Source: Anniella stebbinsi (Eukaryota; Chordata; Lepidosauria; Squamata; Anniellidae). From it: a stretch of 64,000 nucleotides of DNA. Both the position numbers and the translations under genes were made by a program. The DNA is taken from positions 353,734,154-353,798,153 of the forward strand of contig JARDYH010000001.1 of NCBI GenBank assembly GCA_029215795.1, read 5' to 3'. The notes below the pieces were generated by a model. That model was given only the letters and a program-made list of their open reading frames with translations, was not told the DNA's origin and did no database searches. Shown here piece after piece: positions 32,424 to 43,392 of the stretch; positions within the stretch are counted from its first letter, which is position 1, and each line of letters starts with the position of its first letter.

Positions 32424-33092
32424 CATAGAATCATAGCATCATAGAATAGTAGAATTGGAAGGGGCCTATAAGGCCATCGAGTCCAACCCCTGCTCAATGC
32501 AGGAATCTACCTTGAAGCATCCCTGAAAGATGGTTGTCCAGCTGCCTCTTGAATGCCTCTAATGTGGGAGAGCCCACCACCTCCCTAGGCAATTGGTTCC
32601 ATTGTCCTATTGCTCTAACAGTCAGGATGTTTTTCCTGATGTCCAGCCGGAATGTGGCTTCCTGTAACTTGAGCCCATTATTCTGTGTCCTGCATTCTGA
32701 CTTGATTGAGAAGAGATCTTGGCCCTCCTCTGTGTGACAACCTTTCAAGTATTTGAAGAGTGCTATCATGTCGCCCCTCAGTCTTCTCTTCTCCAGGCTA
32801 AACATGGCCAGTTCTTTCAGTCTCTCCTCATAGTGCTTTGTTTCCAGCCCCCTGATCATCCTCATTACTCTCCTCTGAACATGCTCCAGCTTGTCTGCAT
32901 CCTTCTTGAAGTGTGGAGCCCAGAACTGGATGCAATACTCAAGATGGGGCCTAACCAGTGCCGAATAGAGGGGAACCAGTACCTCGTGCGATTTGGAAGC
33001 TATACTTCTATTAATGCAGCCCAAAATAGCATTTGCTTTTTTTGCAGCCACATCACACTGTTGGCTCATATTCAGCTTGTGATCTACATCTC
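32424..33092 (-). repeat. CR1 LINE, ORF2 C-terminus and 3' end
   Basis: The 3' end has CATAGAATCATAGCATCATA. The minus strand is open for 191 codons (32494-33069) with the CR1 C-terminal order NAILGCINRSIASKS, YCIQFWAP, LEHVQRRVMRMIRGLE, RRLRGDMIALFKYLKG and SPTLEAFKRQLDNHLSG. This region follows the polymerase domain; the domain itself is absent because the copy is 5' truncated at about 33092. It is the least decayed LINE reading frame in the window and therefore probably among the younger CR1 insertions, but it cannot work alone. Confidence 0.9.
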
Positions 33093-33780
33093 ACCATAGT
33101 GGAAGACTCTTCCCTTCCCCCCTCATTTTTGCCAATTGATGTGGCACCCTACAGGGACCATAAGGTAGGACCATAAGGACTGCATCCTATTGTGCCATGC
33201 GCTTGCGGGGAGGGAGCGATCACATGCACTATGAGGCTTCTAATAATACCCTGAAACAAACAGAAACACTTGTTTCTAGAATGGGGCAGGTCAGCAGAAC
33301 TTGCAGAAGGGATCTTTGCTCACCCGTCCTGATGCGGAGACTAGCATGTCTGCTCATTTCTGGGGGTATTTTAGAGGCATGAAAGCCTGCTGCGCAAGAG
33401 CTTGCTCCCGTGAGCACAACAGTACCAGCAGAGGCAGAATGGCCCTGTTGAATACTGCTCTAAATCCCAGAATCTCTGGCAGGACACTGATGTTATGCAC
33501 ACAGTTCCCACTGAGAAGGAAGCCTTGTGAGGCTGGAAAAAGAGGAAACTGAGGCAGTACCATGCAGGATCAAGGTAAGCACAGTGCTTTGAGTACTCAC
33601 CTTGATCCTGACTGCAAATATTCAAGCAGGGGTCCTCATCAAGCGCTCCTGGACAAATGCTCACGATACCTCGATAAATAATCACTCCTGAAAGTAGCTC
33701 TCGGGATCCTGGTGCTCATCTTTACGTTTACCTGTTCGTGGCTTTGCTTTGAAGGGGAAATAACTTTCATATCCGCTGGC
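33093..33780. other. Unassigned DNA
   Basis: An imperfect inverted pair around 33570-33610 (GATCAAGGTAAGCACAGTGC and ACTCACCTTGATC) suggests a decayed MITE. Nothing else recognised. Confidence 0.3.
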
Positions 33781-34345
33781 TTCATATTCAACTTACATAT
33801 TTATCTTCAGCCTTTTGCTTCAGCAGCTGCTCTACACGTTTTCCCCCTCTTTTCTTAGCATTTCCATCACTGCTGTCTAGGAATTTAATGCATAATCTCT
33901 GCTCCCCCGTCCCCTCTTTGCTTAGGTTGAGCTGGTTTGCTTGCCAATTTGCATCTGTAATGCTTGTATTCATACATTTCTGAAATCAATTTCAGGAGAT
34001 CACAGCAGTCTTTTCAAACACCTGTTTGCGGGCGATTATCGGAACTCATGAAACATTAATGAGCCGGATATTTTTCCGTAAACTTCCTAATTTGTTTCAG
34101 CGGAGGTGAGCGTAGGGTAGTGAAGGCTTGCTCTGCTCTTCAACTCCACCTAATTGTATCATTTTCTACGAGGTCACACGCTGTGACAATTGCACATTGT
34201 GCTTCACATTGGCCCTTTGTAATCACAAGACTTTTGCTTTATTCCTCTTCCTTGGATAGCGGCCAAGTGAAATGTGAAGCACACAACTGTGAAGAAAAGG
34301 GGGAAAAAGCCATTCTCCAGAGTCTTCAGATGGATGACCTCCTTG
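33781..34345. other. Candidate conserved noncoding block
   Basis: Repeat-free stretch dense in homeodomain, bZIP and Sox-like cores, for example AACATTAATGAGCC, GACAATTGCACATTGTG and CCTTTGTAATCAC. No reading frame of interest. Conservation is inferred from composition and absence of repeats only. Confidence 0.25.
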
Positions 34346-34722
34346 ATACCCAATAGTTGGGGAGCTGGGATGGGCATCAATTCAGCCTCATCCCCATGTC
34401 TGAAAAAGGGGTCCGGGCTTATTAAGCTGGTGACTTATGCTTCCGTTCATTGATGCCTTGTTGGTTTGGTGCTAAACATATTGAGACTCGAGAAAAGATG
34501 CAGCATTTTGTGCTTCAAATGTCATAGGAAGGAATAAGATACACTGGAATGAGTAGCTGCAATTCAGATTTTAAGGAGCATTTCCTGCTTGTTCCAAGAC
34601 TTGATTCACATCAATATGTGGGGTGGGGGAGAGTATTTCAAATAAAGCAGATGGTGTCAGCCTGCTTTACAAATGCATGTGATACCTATTATACTTGCCA
34701 GAACAGCACAGCAAGTATGTTA
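34346..34722. other. Unassigned DNA
   Basis: Nothing recognised. Confidence 0.3.
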
Positions 34723-34723
34723 G

Positions 34724-35290
34724 GGTGGCCAGGGCTCGTATTTTACAGAGGACAGTCCTCTATTTTGGCGAGCATAGCCCTCTATTTGAAGGTGTCCTCT
34801 ATTGGATGGGCTGCCGAGTCCAAGGCAGGATCTACACGTCGTCCTCGATGCGCCCTCCCCGCGCCACAAGCCGCTGCATTTTGTCTAGTGTGGCTCAAAC
34901 CTCCGAGATTCTGCTCGTGCTCTCGCGGCTGCCGCCGCCACCCTTTCATCCCGGCGGGCCCCAGGGAGGGAGGAGGGAGGTTTGTAAACAAAAGCCAGGG
35001 ATTGGGAGAGGGATTTCCAATTGCTAGCTTTTGTTTACAAACCTCCCTCCTCCCTCCCTGGGGCCCGCCGGGATGAAAGGGTGGCGGCGGCAGCCGCGAG
35101 AGCACGAGCAGAATCTCGGAGGTTTGAGCCACACTAGACAAAATGCAGCGGCTTGTGGCGCGGGGAGGGCGCATTGAGGACGACGTGTAGACAGGCCCCA
35201 AGTCTGGTTTAAAGTCAAAGAGCCCCATGTAGGAGGAGCAGCAGAACCTTGAAGTTGTCCATCTACACTTGGCCCCGAACAGCAGACTGA
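34724..35290. mobile_element. TAGGGTGGCCA-ended remnant split by a palindromic element
   Basis: Starts TAGGGTGGCCAGGGCTCGTA with GAGGACAGTCCTCTATTTTG, the hAT-like left end also seen near 57129. After the palindrome (34831-35191) it resumes AAGTCTGGTTTAAAGTCAAA. The right end is not defined. Confidence 0.5.
34831..35191. mobile_element. GC-rich palindrome, 165-bp arms, 31-nt spacer
   Basis: Left arm 34831-34995 (TCTACACGTCGTCCTCGATG ... GTAAACAAAAGC) is almost the exact reverse complement of right arm 35027-35191, with only one or two mismatches noticed (CGATGC against CAATGC). Outer bases ACAGGCCCC on the right suggest TIRs like GGGGCCTGTCTACACG. GTC on both sides (about 34818-34820, 35202-35204) may be a 3-bp duplication. 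Frames on the two strands encode the same peptide because of the symmetry; no protein is inferred. Confidence 0.9.
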
Positions 35291-35462
35291 TCAGGCGCAC
35301 AGGTCATCTAGTCAGTCTTCCCCACTATGGAGAAATGTATTGAATTGCTATCTGAATTATAGCAATTACTTCCAAATATATTTGCATTTGCAAATATGTG
35401 TCCCCTTTTGTCCATTTTTTTGGCAATGAGTAAGATGCCACCTTAAAGTATGTGCACATGAT
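35206..35462. other. Unassigned DNA
   Basis: Contains the continuation of the split remnant to about 35290; the rest is not recognised. Confidence 0.3.
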
Positions 35463-35699
35463 AGGATGACCATATGAAAAGGAGGACAGGGCTCCTTTAT
35501 CTTTAACAGTTGTATAGAAAAGGGAATTTTAGCAGGTGTAGTATAACTAGAGTGACCAGATACAAAAGAGGACAGGGCTCCTGCAGCTTTAACTGTTGTA
35601 ATGAAGAGGGAATTTCACCAGGGGCTATATGCATAAAAAGGACACCTGCTGAAATTCCCTTTTCTATACAACTGTTAAAGATATAGGAGCCCTGTCCGC
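35463..35699. mobile_element. hAT-type foldback MITE, 3' end lost
   Basis: Starts TAGGATGACCATATG, has both inverted halves, and stops at GAGCCCTGTCCGC. CACATGAT occurs on both sides (35457-35464 and 35700-35707), an 8-bp target duplication, so the last bases were deleted after insertion or the end mutated. Confidence 0.8.
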
Positions 35700-35707
35700 C
35701 ACATGAT

Positions 35708-36084
35708 CATTTGCCACACAGGAAAGATTAAGGAGGAATGGACACACATGATTACACTCCATGGGACAGACATGATTGCACTCTATTCCGCTCTTTCCCA
35801 GAATTGTGGAGTGGACTGAGGAATGCAGAATGGATTCCATAATCGCATCCAGACGTGGGCACAGTGGCCTAACATGAACATCCTGTTTCAGGGCAAGAAA
35901 TATCGGAAACTGATGTAGCCATCCTCAGGCTGAGCAAGTCCCATATTGCAAGCCCTGAGTTTTCTGTAGGAGGAGGCAAAAAAATAATAATCATTCACTT
36001 CCTCTTTTGGGAGCCATGAAGTGTTTAAGGCAGTGACCCAGAAGATTGGCATCTAGTGGGGGTTGGGATACAACATAGCAAAAT
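35708..36084. other. Unassigned DNA
   Basis: Nothing recognised. Confidence 0.3.
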
Positions 36085-36192
36085 TGGTTCTCTGCTACGC
36101 TAGTTCTTTTCCAGCTTCACTGGCAGCCGGTCCAGGTCTGGGCCCGATTCAAAATACTGTTATTAACATTCAAAGCCCTAAATGGCTTGGAG
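36085..36192 (+). repeat. L2-type LINE ORF2 fragment
   Basis: Plus strand reads LQLHWQPVQVWARFKIL and FKALNGLEQ, the same region as the minus-strand fragment at 1-245. Truncated at an (ATT)n array. Confidence 0.7.
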
Positions 36193-36195
36193 CAG

Positions 36196-36196
<1 letters not shown>

Positions 36197-36228
<32 letters not shown>

Positions 36229-36259
36229 TGAAGGATCACCTCATCCCATATTATTATTG

Positions 36260-36294
<35 letters not shown>
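36197..36294. repeat. Two (ATT)n microsatellites
   Basis: ATT arrays at 36197-36229 and 36250-36294 separated by GAAGGATCACCTCATCCC-type sequence. Confidence 0.9.
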
Positions 36295-36295
<1 letters not shown>

Positions 36296-36860
36296 CCGGG
36301 CTGGGACTCAAAGCGGTTCACAAAGTTAAAACATGTACAATTCAAACATATAAATATAAGTTTACAAAAGTTAAAATAGAATTAAACCTACAGTAAAATT
36401 AAAAACATTTTAAAAATTTTAAAGCAGTAACAAATTTTAAAAACAAAACAAAACCATACATTAACATAGGTCGAGAGTGTTTCAAAAAGCCTGTTGGAAT
36501 AAAAAAGTTTTTGCCTGCCTCCGGAAGTGCAGCACAGAGGGAGCCAGTCTGGCTTCCTTAGGAAGAGAGTTCCAGAGCCTTGGAGCAGCCTTGGAGAAGA
36601 TCCTCTCTCGTGTACCCATCAGGCATACCTGGGATGTTGGTGGGACTGACAGAAGGGCCTCCCCAGAAGATCTCAGAGCACGGGCAGGCTCATATGGGAG
36701 AATACGGCCTTTCAGATAACCTGGACAATATGTGCCTGCCCGGACCCTAAGAGCATCTACAGGGGTCCTTCTCCATGAGCCCCTACCAAAACAACCAGGA
36801 GGAGGGCCTTCTCTGCTGTGGCACCCCAGCTGTGGAATGAGCTCCCTAGAGAGGTTCACC
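36295..36860 (-). repeat. L2-type LINE ORF2 C-terminus and 3' end
   Basis: Minus strand (36482-36859) is open for 125 codons and contains YLKGRILPYEPARALRSSGE, then RLWNSLPKEARLAPSVLHF, RQAKTFLFQQAF: the LINE ORF2 C-terminus, where LWNSLP is a family hallmark. The 3' end is followed by AT-rich sequence and the (ATT)n arrays. A plus-strand bit at 36785-36860 (ACCAGGAGGAGGGCCTTCTC, GCTGTGGAATGAGCTCCC) overlaps it and may be a second fragment in opposite orientation. Confidence 0.8.
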
Positions 36861-36862
36861 TT

Positions 36863-37099
36863 AGGGTGACCAGATAAAATCCAGGTCAGGGCTCATGAAA
36901 CTTTAAGAGTTGTAGAGAAAAGGGAATTTCAGCCAGTGTCATTTGTATGCAATTAGTTCCTGGTGAAATTCCCTCTTCATCACAACTGTTAAAGTTGCAG
37001 GGGGCCTGCTTTCTTTTGTATATGGTTGCTCTAGTATAGTGCATGCACCTTTAACTGTTGTGATGAAGAGGGAATATCACCAGGAACTAATTGCATACA
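36863..37099. mobile_element. hAT-type foldback MITE, right end truncated
   Basis: TTAGGGTGACCAGATAAAAT at the left, then the full left half and most of the right half to AACTAATTGCATACAAATTG, where it joins a LINE tail. Confidence 0.8.
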
Positions 37100-37215
37100 A
37101 ATTGTTTTATACTTTGATTTATATACCGTATCTGATGGTTTTAACTTTTGTGAACCACCCAGAGAGCCTCAGCTATTGGGTGGTATAGAAATGCATTAAA
37201 TAAACAAATAAAGTA
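37100..37215 (+). repeat. L2-type LINE 3' end
   Basis: TTTTGTGAACCACCCAGAGA, CCTCAGCTATTGGGTGGTAT and an AAATA tail. Confidence 0.75.
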
Positions 37216-38850
37216 TGCTTCCACCTGACCCAGCAGACGACATTCCAGCCCAGGTGATGGCTCAGGTAGAATTTAGTGATATCCCTAATAAAATATAAGA
37301 ATTGCCTTTCTGGATCACACCAAAGGTTCAGCTAGACTAGTTCCCAACACTGGTTGGCCAAATACTGATGGGAAGTTCATAAGCTGGGCATCTGTAGTCA
37401 AACAATGGATATTCTGCCTCCAAAGGTGCTTATAGCTCAATAATCGATAGCAGCTGATTAAGGATGGGGCAGAAATTAGGTTAAATTTGATCAATGTAAC
37501 CTAATTTTACACTTTTGAATGAAATTGTAAACAAAACTCAGTTATCCTTCAAAATTTGCACTTCTGCACATTTTGTGATGCAGTTTCTACAACCAAATAA
37601 TTCATATAAACCTGTGTACATTAGGGGAAAGTGCACACAAAAATGTGTATTTTAGCAAAAAATAACCTACAAAAACTCATTTAATTAGGGAAAATTGCTT
37701 GCAAATATAGCAAATGGCAGACAGAAATGTGCAAGGAGAAATGTGCACAAAAAGTGCATGTTTCGTGCAAACTCTTAAAAACAAAGTTCTCAAACTGATG
37801 TGGAAATGAGATGAACTTAAGACTGGAAAAATGAGAAACTGAGAGAAACCAAAATGGAAAGAGTTATCCATTCATACAGAGGACAAATGAGAAGTAAGTC
37901 ATTAAACATGTATTTGTTTGTTTGTTTACAAGGTTCCCCTTCCAAAAAGAACCTTAATGTGTTTCTCTTTTAGCTTAGCTGATATTTAGTTTGTTATTTA
38001 AAACACTTCCTTTCTATGAACAATGGCTGTTGCATCAGTGACAAAAGCCTTCGCAAATTCCATTCTTTAATACACAGGCTTGGTTTTGTCTCAGCCTTTC
38101 AGTCTACCTCCTCCACCAACTATGTTTACAAGATAAATTCTGAGTTATGCAAATAGAAATTAAGAATTCAAATTCTACAACAAGCAATATCCTTAATAAT
38201 GCAATCGCTGTTTGTTACTGGAGACAAATAGGTCAGTTGTTTTGGTTTTGCTTCACTGTAGTCAGGCAGATATCAGTAAGCCTGGACAGTTGCACAATGT
38301 TTGGAATGGTCATCATAGCTTCTGTTGCTTTCAGGGATGAACAGATGTCCTGTTATTGTTCCGTAGGTCAATTATGCCATGCCCAGTGTTCTGCTCTACA
38401 CTTGAAAACCTTAAATCATTTCAGAATTGGGATGTGTGCCTTTTGCTGTACTTTTTCAGTTCGCGTCTTCCTTTCTTCTTACAGATTGAAAAGCCATTTG
38501 GGTGCAACAATTAAAACACCACACAAAAAGGAACCTTGATATGATGATCGCATGAGCAGGTTCTTCTTGTATGTGTGTGTAATCAAGACACCCATGTGTT
38601 CATGTTTATGAAAGCGACGTGTATGGAAAAATAGGTGAACTGTGCATGTACTGCTGTCTGCATTAGTGATGCCACTGAAGTCATACTTCCAGGCTCAGAA
38701 GTATACGTTTCAGGGGCTCATCTATGAGGCTACTATTACAGCCCTCAAATTCTTCTCTCGCTAGAAATCTATTTATTTAATCAGATTTTTCCAGCTTGGA
38801 GAAGGGAAGGGGAGAGAGACCTCCTACTTGCTTTCCCTTCTGTTCCCTCT
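37216..38850. other. Mostly unassigned; possible hAT remnant at 37460-37885
   Basis: 37540-37880 has repeated TGTGCACAAAAA and GTGCACACAAAAATGTGTAT motifs typical of AT-rich non-autonomous hAT elements, without defined ends. 37886-38850 shows no repeat; the 130-codon frame at 38147-38539 has no domain and random composition. Confidence 0.35.
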
Positions 38851-39365
38851 CATAAGAACATCAGAAGAGCCATGCTGAATCAGACTAAGGGCCCATCTAG
38901 CCCAGCATTCTGTTCACACATTGGCCTATGGGAAACTCACAAGAAGGACATGCAACAGCACCCTCCGGCCCAGGTTTGCCAGCAGTGGTGTGCATAGCAT
39001 GCCGCTGATATTGAAGGAAGCATAGATCCATCAGGACTAGTAGATATCAATAGCCTTATCCTTCATGAATTTGTTCCATCCCTTTTTAAAGCCATCTCAA
39101 CTGGTGGCCATCACTACGCCATGTAGAAATGAATTCCATACTCTAATTATGTACTGTGTGAAGAGATATTTCCTTTTATCTGACCTGAATCTCCCACCAA
39201 TCAGTTTCATGGGATGACCCAGGTTCTAGTATTATGAGAGAGGGAGAAAAATGTCTCCCTCTCCACACCAGGCATAATTTTTGTTCACCTCTATCATGTC
39301 TCCCCTCACTCGCCTTTTTTCTAAGCTGAACAATGTGGCTTCCATCATTGCCACCAGCCTTTCAT
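38851..39365 (-). repeat. CR1/L2-group LINE 3' region, reverse orientation
   Basis: ATAAGAACATCAGAAGAGCC at its 3' end, then GATCCATCAGGACTAGTAG, AAAGCCATCTCAACTGGTGG, CCAATCAGTTTCATGGGATG and TCTCCCCTCACTCGCC. The minus strand reads LFSLEKRRVRGDMIEV near its 5' end. Frameshifted and truncated. Confidence 0.85.
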
Positions 39366-39839
39366 AGCAGCCTGCTAAGTAGAGAGGGAGGGAATGGAGG
39401 GGAGGGTTGAGGCATCCATGGAGGCCTATGGTGGGGGAGGAGACTGTGAGGGCTAAAAGAGAGAGGGTGAATTTTGGTTGGTTTTGAAATAAGCCAAATG
39501 ACTTCTCAATGGGGAGGTGGGGGGGTTGATTGGCATATTTCCAAGCCACCCTGACACAAACGTGGAAAAGGCACCCGACACTAGTCCTGAACCAAACCCA
39601 GGAATCAAAAGTGGAAGAATGGTGGATTGAAAACATATTGGTGCTGCTCTGCGAACAGATACGTTGCAAACACAGCAATGCTGCTCTGCAAACAGGATTG
39701 CACAAAATTTGGAGTCCAAGCATTAGGAAAGAAATACGGGTGGGAAAAGTTTCCTAAGCATTCCTTGTCATCTTTGATATTTAGTCATTCTCTTGAATTA
39801 GAATTACTAGAAGACAGAACTGATGCTTTTCCAACTTCC

Positions 39840-40560
39840 AATCCTGGGTCCTCGAAAGACATTTGGGATTCATAGGAGGGAATATTTATATACCCCCAAC
39901 GCAAATGCAAAATGTGTGCATGAATCAGAAAAGCCCATCCAGCTGAAGCTTTCTTTGTTGATGGTGACATTGCAGTCTCCACTGCCAAAGCAAACTGCTG
40001 TTCAATTCACAAGTGCCTCTTTGGCTGCAATGGCAGCTGTGGGAATAACATCAAAGGAAGCTCTGGCTTGCCGCGCATATTGCCTCTATGGATCTCAGCC
40101 AAATTCAAAAGACATTCCACCCCATCGCCACATGTTAAAACCACCCTGACTGTGTGAACAAAGGAGCGACTGAAGTACAGGAGAGGGTTAACTAATCCAC
40201 ATTAATTCATTCTGCAAATGCATCCCTGATGCACGGAGGACTGATCGTAATCCATGTTTATAATTGCCAAGGTAGGGGGAATAAAGAGGATGGCATGCTT
40301 TGTGGAATTATTAATTGTGAATAAGTAAATCCTCAAGGCTGGTCGTTTCAACGGTTATACCAGCACAACATCACAGAACCCCACATTATGGAAGGAGAGC
40401 AGCCAGGCAGATGCAAACGGCATAAATATTTATGATTAGGAAGATGCCAATGGGGACAGAGGATTCAGTGAAAGTTGCTGTTCAAAGTTATTAAAAGCAA
40501 CGACATATTATCCCCCACCCCACCCCACTTTAGCAAGCTTCGGAAGGACAGCCTTTTACA
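39840..40560. other. Candidate conserved noncoding block
   Basis: No repeat recognised. Dense in AT-rich core motifs (CACATTAATTCATTC, GGAATTATTAATTGTG, GCATAAATATTTATGATTAG, CCATGTTTATAATTGCC) with low CpG, a composition often seen in developmental enhancers. The 108-codon frame at 39823-40149 has no domain. Confidence 0.3.
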
Positions 40561-41017
40561 GAGTATGTTTCCTTGAAAGGGGACCTACAGAGTTTTTTGT
40601 TTTTTTGTGATAACAGTTATTCACCAGTTTAATGTGGCAGAACAGGCAAGCACCCATACAGAAAGTATTGGTACATAGAGCAGTATCAGTTCCCTCCAAT
40701 GCAAACATCATGCCCTTGAAAAAAGCACATCCCCCAATTACAAAAACGGCCACTTCTGTTTCCTTTCCTGGCTACATTCCACTTCCAAAGTGTCTCACCC
40801 AGCAGCAGAGCACTACTCTCAGCTGCCACCCTGCAGGTACCTATGACCTGCATTCTTAGCTCTATAAACACCTAGGGATCATTAGTGCCCTGGGGAGAAA
40901 TAGCATTAGCTGTTGGTTAAACAAAAGCCAAGAAAATGACCTTTCTTCCCTTGGCACAACAGAATGATTCTTGTTGTACAATGTGCCAATGCTTTGAGAA
41001 GAGGAGGAACTTTTCCT

Positions 41018-41690
41018 CTGAATGCTCCATCACACCAGCGATTTAGTGCACTCTTGCCATGCCTGGTGAGTGGATTTGCAGCATGGTACTCACATGATGC
41101 CATGTCTGTCCTGCTGACAACCCCGCCTCTTCCCCAGCCTTTCCTAGAACAATAGAAGTCTGGATTATTTTCCCTAAGAGCATTTAATGCGCCCTAAGCC
41201 TCCGTGTAGTTTTAAAGGAACTGGGGGCTTGAATGGATTGCATCAGGTCCTGGCGGGGAAAAGCAATCTTTCCCAGTAACCGGCTCCAAGCCTCAATGTA
41301 AAACCCAAACCTTGCATCCCAGGCTCAAAAGCCTTTTTTAAAAAATCATACAATGCCTGAATCTCTACAGAGACAGGATTGTACCTCCCTCGATGCCCCC
41401 AAAGAGCCAGACTAAAGTATTGTTCCATTTTTGCCCAACAGAAAGGCGGTCTGGTTGAAGTACTCATCTGCCAGGACCTGACTGGAGGGAGAAAGAGAAG
41501 GGGAGGGTTGGAGTAAAGTGGAGTGGAGTGAAAGAGCTAAGGAGTGTAGGAACGAAAGAGCAGCTATTCAGGCGAAAGGGATCATAAGCTTGACACACTT
41601 TTGCCTCAGAGGTAAAAAAAAAAACACGCTGAGGCAAACCAGGGCGGGGTGGAGGGAATTAGGTGTGATGGAGGTCTCACACTGAATTTC
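41018..41690. mobile_element. TIR element, copy A of an inverted pair
   Basis: Ends CTCCATCACACCAG and AGGTGTGATGGAG are inverted repeats. The body matches 62560-63535 in reverse orientation over its whole length, for example CCTTGCATCCCAGGCT, GATGCCCCCAAAGAGCCAGA and AAGGGATCATAAGCTTG. Copy A lacks the insertion found in copy B and so shows the empty site (CCCTTCTCTTTCTC-equivalent near 41500). Family not recognised; no target duplication found. Confidence 0.75.
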
Positions 41691-41702
41691 ATTCCAGAAA
41701 AG

Positions 41703-42431
41703 CCAGTATGATGTAGTGGTTAAAGCATCGTTCCCTAACTTGTTGCCCAGTGCCGGCTCCATGTTTTGGAGGGCCCTTGGGCAAGACACCCTCGATGGAC
41801 CCCCTCCTTCAAGGAGTTTACCTTGTCATCATCATGGTCTCCAGCTGCTCCTCCTCCTCCTTCTCTTTCTCATCATTGCTACCACTTATTTGCTTGAGAG
41901 GCAGCGAGACAGTGAGCCAGTAGGCAGTGACACTTCCTGCTCCTCTTCCTTAGCACCACCACCATTGATTGGACCAGAACGAGAGGCAGGGGAACAAGCA
42001 GGTCACACTGCTGAATAGGTGGAGGAAGTCCAGGGGGCTCTTGTTAGTGGGATCCTGTTGGCTTGTGGTTCCCTGGCAGGTGCCTGATCACGCCTACCTT
42101 GGATTCCAGTCCTGCTGGTGGCTTCCAGATGTGTTGGATTACAACTCCAGCATTCCCCAGACAGCAATAATGGAAATTAGAGTCCAGCACATCTGGAGGG
42201 CATTAGGTTGACGGAAGTCTGGGTTAGAGGGTCGTTCTAGAATATTGTGACTGGGTCAGAGGGTCATTGTAGGCTGACATTGCCACTTCGCTTGTTATTT
42301 TGGATCAGCTACTCACTCTCACCCAACCTGCCTCATGGTGTGGATGTGAGGATAAAAGGGTGGAGCAAGGGAAGCAAGAGAACTACTTTAAACTCTCTGG
42401 AGGAAGAAAAGGATAAAAATGTAATAAATGT
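41703..42431 (+). repeat. Sauria-type SINE pieces separated by other repeats
   Basis: GCCAGTATGATGTAGTGGTT at 41703 is a SINE start; 42296-42431 (TTGGATCAGCTACTCACTCT, TGTGAGGATAAAAGGG, AAAAATGTAATAAATG) is a SINE-like 3' part. Between them lie a hAT-like piece starting CAGTGCCGGCTCC (about 41749) and the dispersed repeat at 42118-42212. Whether the halves were one copy is not proven. Confidence 0.5.
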
Positions 42432-43234
42432 AACATATCATTATAATTAAATTGCATTCAAATTACATTAAGAAAGATTTTCCACTATTCCATTTTCTCA
42501 AAGCTAACTAACCAACAGAACGTTGACATCTTTCCTTTCCGCTTTCATGGCGTCTACCTTCAGTTCAGTTCAGTTAGATTTGATTTGCTTTAGCTGTAAG
42601 CCATAAAAATGTTAGCCCACGGTAGCCACATTGCATACATCTAAGTGGCCATAGAACAGGAGCATAGACAGCGACGGAAAAATATAAACTGCAACTAACT
42701 CACAAGGAAGAAAGTTCTCCAATAGCTTGCATTTCAATTACAGTCCACTATAGCCTGCCATGGGAGGGTTTCCCCTAAAAGGCAGCCCATAAAGATTTAC
42801 TGTTGGTTCACTGCTGCCAAATCAATTGTTGCCACAATGGTGTCTGTGGGGGAAATGGACCCTGCAGGTGCTGAGAGGCAATACAGTTAGTGACACAAAG
42901 GCAGGAATCTCATAAACACCACGGAGTAAAAAGATGAGTCCCTGGGGTCCATTTACCTTGTTGTGTTTTCTGTGTGACATGAGAGGAGCAATTCATCCTG
43001 TGGAACATTACTGATATCATCCACTTTCTTGTGGTTCCTGTCGAGATATTCCTTAACCCAGTGATAATGTTGTGTGTTGCCTCGATGGATGCTTCTGCCC
43101 ACAGCAAGAGTCTAGGAGATTCTCCTGATTTCTCCAGTGTAATTGGGAATGGTTTAGAAGCAGCTGCTCACTTTCATGTATCTCTACAATTCTAGTCAAT
43201 CCTTGCTTGGGGGATTAACAGCACAATCCTGTAA
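42432..43234. other. Unassigned DNA
   Basis: Nothing recognised. Confidence 0.35.
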
Positions 43235-43392
43235 GCCTATAGACACCAGTTGCTGGGTAACATGGGCGAAAGAGTGCTTTTGCACCCATGCCCTGCTTGT
43301 GGGTCCATAGCCGACAGCTGGTTGACCACTGTGTGAACAGAGTGCTGGACTAGATGGAACCAAGGTCTGATCCAACATGGCTCTTCTTCTGA
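43235..43392 (+). repeat. CR1/L2-group LINE 3' tail
   Basis: ACACCAGTTGCTGGGTAACA, CATGCCCTGCTTGTGGGTCC and GTGCTGGACTAGATGGAACC end at GGCTCTTCTTCT. Confidence 0.8.

Noticed and set aside
34549..35300. Frames of 175 and 172 codons sharing the same peptide on opposite strands
   Set aside because: The shared peptide arises because the DNA is palindromic; not evidence of coding.
37310..37400. LINE tail fragment (GGATCACACCAAAGGTTC)
   Set aside because: Too short and diverged to assign.
38147..38539. 130-codon plus-strand frame
   Set aside because: Cysteine-rich by chance, no domain, no repeat or splice context.
39232..39723. 163-codon minus-strand frame
   Set aside because: Joins a LINE tail (LFSLEKRRVRGDMIEV) out of its natural context to unrelated sequence.
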